Source: JAEUPI01 sp046348365 (GTDB lineage Bacteria; Pseudomonadota; Gammaproteobacteria; Burkholderiales; Burkholderiaceae_C). From it: a DNA stretch of 64,000 nt. The translations under genes were made by a program, and so were the position numbers. The stretch's first letter is position 1. Each line of letters begins with the position of its first letter. The stretch is taken from contig JAXMEL010000002.1 of NCBI GenBank assembly GCA_046348365.1, positions 558,001-622,000 of the forward strand. The letters run 5' to 3'. Below, one piece after another: positions 62,805 through 64,000 of the stretch. The notes under the pieces are model-generated. The model worked only from the letters and a program-made list of their open reading frames with translations, did not search any database and was not told the origin of the DNA.

Positions 62805-64000
62805 CTACAAGGCGCGACGGATGTCGTGCCAGGCCTTGGCGAGCGCCTCGCGATGCTCGGGCGCGGCGATCGCAATCAGTGCCTTCGCGCGTGCATCGAG
62901 CGGGAGGGCACGCAGTTCGGCCACGCCATGCTCGGTGACCACCGCGTCGGCCTGGTGCCGCGGCAGCGTGCACAGCGCGCGGGCGTCGAGTGCCGGGACG
63001 ATCCGCGACGTTGTTGCGGGCGCTGCACCTTCGGCACTGCTGCCCTTGCGGCGGCGAGCAGTCGACGGCAGGCAGATGACCAGCCGGCCGCCGGGAGCCA
63101 TCTGTGCGGCACGGGCGAACGCCGGCAGCCCACCGGCACCGGCTTGCAGTGCGCCGCCAGCGCGCTCGGCGTTGACCTGGCCGAACAGGTCGATTTCGAC
63201 CGCGGCGTTGATGGCCACGAAGCGGGTGTCGGGCAGGCGGGCGATCGCCTCCGGGTCGTGCGTGTGGCGCACATCGGTCAACCACAAGGTCGGGAGCTCA
63301 CGCACGAACGCGTGCAGCGTGTCATCGCCGAGCACCACGCCTGTCGTGATTCGCGCATCGCGGTCGAGCGCGCCGGCATTCCACAACGTGCGCAACGATT
63401 CGGTCACCATGCCACCGTGGATGCGCAGTCGGCGGTGGTCACTCAGGGCGGCCACCAACGCCACCGGTACCGAGCCGATGCCGAACTGCAGCGTGTCGCC
63501 GTCGCGCACGAGCTGTCTCACGTGGACTCCGATGCGTGACTCCACCTCTCCGGCGCGGGGCTCGGCCCAGGTCAGCAATGGACGGTCGGCTTCGACAGCC
63601 TCGTCGAGCTCCGAGATGTGGACTCGGAAACTGCCCGGCGTGCGCGGCATGCGCGGATTCAGATGCGCGACGCGCGCACGCGCACGCGGCCACACGAGCG
63701 GCATGAAGTCGGCGCAGAGTCCGGCGCTGCACCAGCCATCGGCATCGGGCGGGCTCAGCTGCGCGATCGCCACGTCGGGTGGCGGGCCATCGAGCAGATG
63801 GCGCGCGATGCCGGGATAGTCGAGGGCATGGAGCACTGCGCGTCCATCGGCCAGCCCGTTGCGCACGGCAGGCGACATGAAGTGCGCCTCGAGCCGGGCC
63901 TCGGCGTGCACAGCCAGATAGTCGGCGCGGTCTATGCCTGGAAACTGCACGCCGCAGAAGGTGACGCCGCGTGCGCGCCCGGGGTCGGCAGCCAGCGCCT
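62805..64000 (-). CDS. Acetyl-CoA hydrolase/transferase-family CoA-transferase (5' end beyond the window)
   Basis: At least 398 codons are visible; the frame is open to the window edge and the first bases encode a plausible family N-terminus (...VTFCGVQFPGIDRADY), so the start lies beyond 64000. The C-terminal domain contains FGIGSVPVALVAAL, INAAVEIDLFGQVNAE (catalytic Glu segment) and VVTEHGVAELRALPLDARAKAL. Family members include 4-hydroxybutyrate and itaconate CoA-transferases (RipA). First visible gene of the CoA operon; a natural acid-activating step for the MaoC and CitE-like enzymes. Confidence 0.9.
   Translation of the reverse strand, partial: ALAADPGRARGVTFCGVQFPGIDRADYLAVHAEARLEAHFMSPAVRNGLADGRAVLHALDYPGIARHLLDGPPPDVAIAQLSPPDADGWCSAGLCADFMPLVWPRARARVAHLNPRMPRTPGSFRVHISELDEAVEADRPLLTWAEPRAGEVESRIGVHVRQLVRDGDTLQFGIGSVPVALVAALSDHRRLRIHGGMVTESLRTLWNAGALDRDARITTGVVLGDDTLHAFVRELPTLWLTDVRHTHDPEAIARLPDTRFVAINAAVEIDLFGQVNAERAGGALQAGAGGLPAFARAAQMAPGGRLVICLPSTARRRKGSSAEGAAPATTSRIVPALDARALCTLPRHQADAVVTEHGVAELRALPLDARAKALIAIAAPEHREALAKAWHDIRRAL

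Overview
The window looks like a chromosomal segment from a high-GC betaproteobacterium of the order Burkholderiales, probably near the Rubrivivax/Leptothrix/Methylibium lineages. That placement is an inference from gene content: pilT-pilU with an intercalated cyclic-nucleotide-binding gene, two Bug/TctC-type solute-binding proteins, ubiA, oxyR-recG-queA-tgt, GTP-type PEP carboxykinase, and many acyl-CoA enzymes. Genes are densely packed, most convergent pairs nearly abut, and only one convincing intrinsic terminator is visible. No rRNA, tRNA, CRISPR array or intact insertion sequence was seen.

Layout. 1-6.9 kb: pilU (partial), a cNMP-binding protein and pilT on minus; yggS; a Bug protein; glutamate dehydrogenase; proC with an unusual tail overlapping ubiA. 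6.9-12.1 kb: an acyl-CoA synthetase, then a minus-strand operon of GST, VOC protein, citryl-CoA-lyase-like protein and CoA ligase. 12.1-22.5 kb: mostly housekeeping, with prfC, an Fpg/Nei glycosylase, oxyR, a lipoprotein, recG, queA, a lipoprotein phosphoesterase and tgt. 22.5-31.6 kb: an MFS-PlsC fusion, a Tat-exported amidohydrolase divergent from an XRE regulator and AbrB-type permease, pckG, a phosphoesterase and a universal stress protein. 31.6-43.4 kb: UPF0149 protein, a structured leader with terminator before mmsA, tannase-family esterase, acetyltransferase, SDR plus class-IV aminotransferase, hemolysin III protein, rlpA, an internally deleted class III alcohol dehydrogenase, an RlmN/Cfr-like enzyme, a Nudix protein and an outer-membrane protein. 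43.4-49.4 kb: a MarR-controlled 3-hydroxybenzoate/gentisate module, an FAD oxidoreductase and a patatin.

49.4-56 kb is accessory in character. A LysR gene survives only as its C-terminal domain, cut off exactly where a Bug / IclR / CaiB / crotonase catabolic block starts. The block is followed by gene-poor DNA, a second hemolysin III paralogue and an unrecognised small protein. 56-64 kb holds a tight minus-strand operon: CoA-transferase (continuing off the window), PaaI thioesterase, MaoC hydratase, CitE-type lyase, two acyl-CoA dehydrogenases, a dienoyl-CoA-reductase-like SDR and an acyl-CoA ligase. The CoA-transferase/MaoC/CitE trio has the family composition of the known itaconate-degrading (rip) system, and the rest look like enzymes for a branched or unsaturated acid.

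The main leads are the internally deleted alcohol dehydrogenase, the truncated LysR and its neighbouring block, the rip-like operon, the leader RNA before mmsA, and several clean inverted-repeat operators beside regulator genes.
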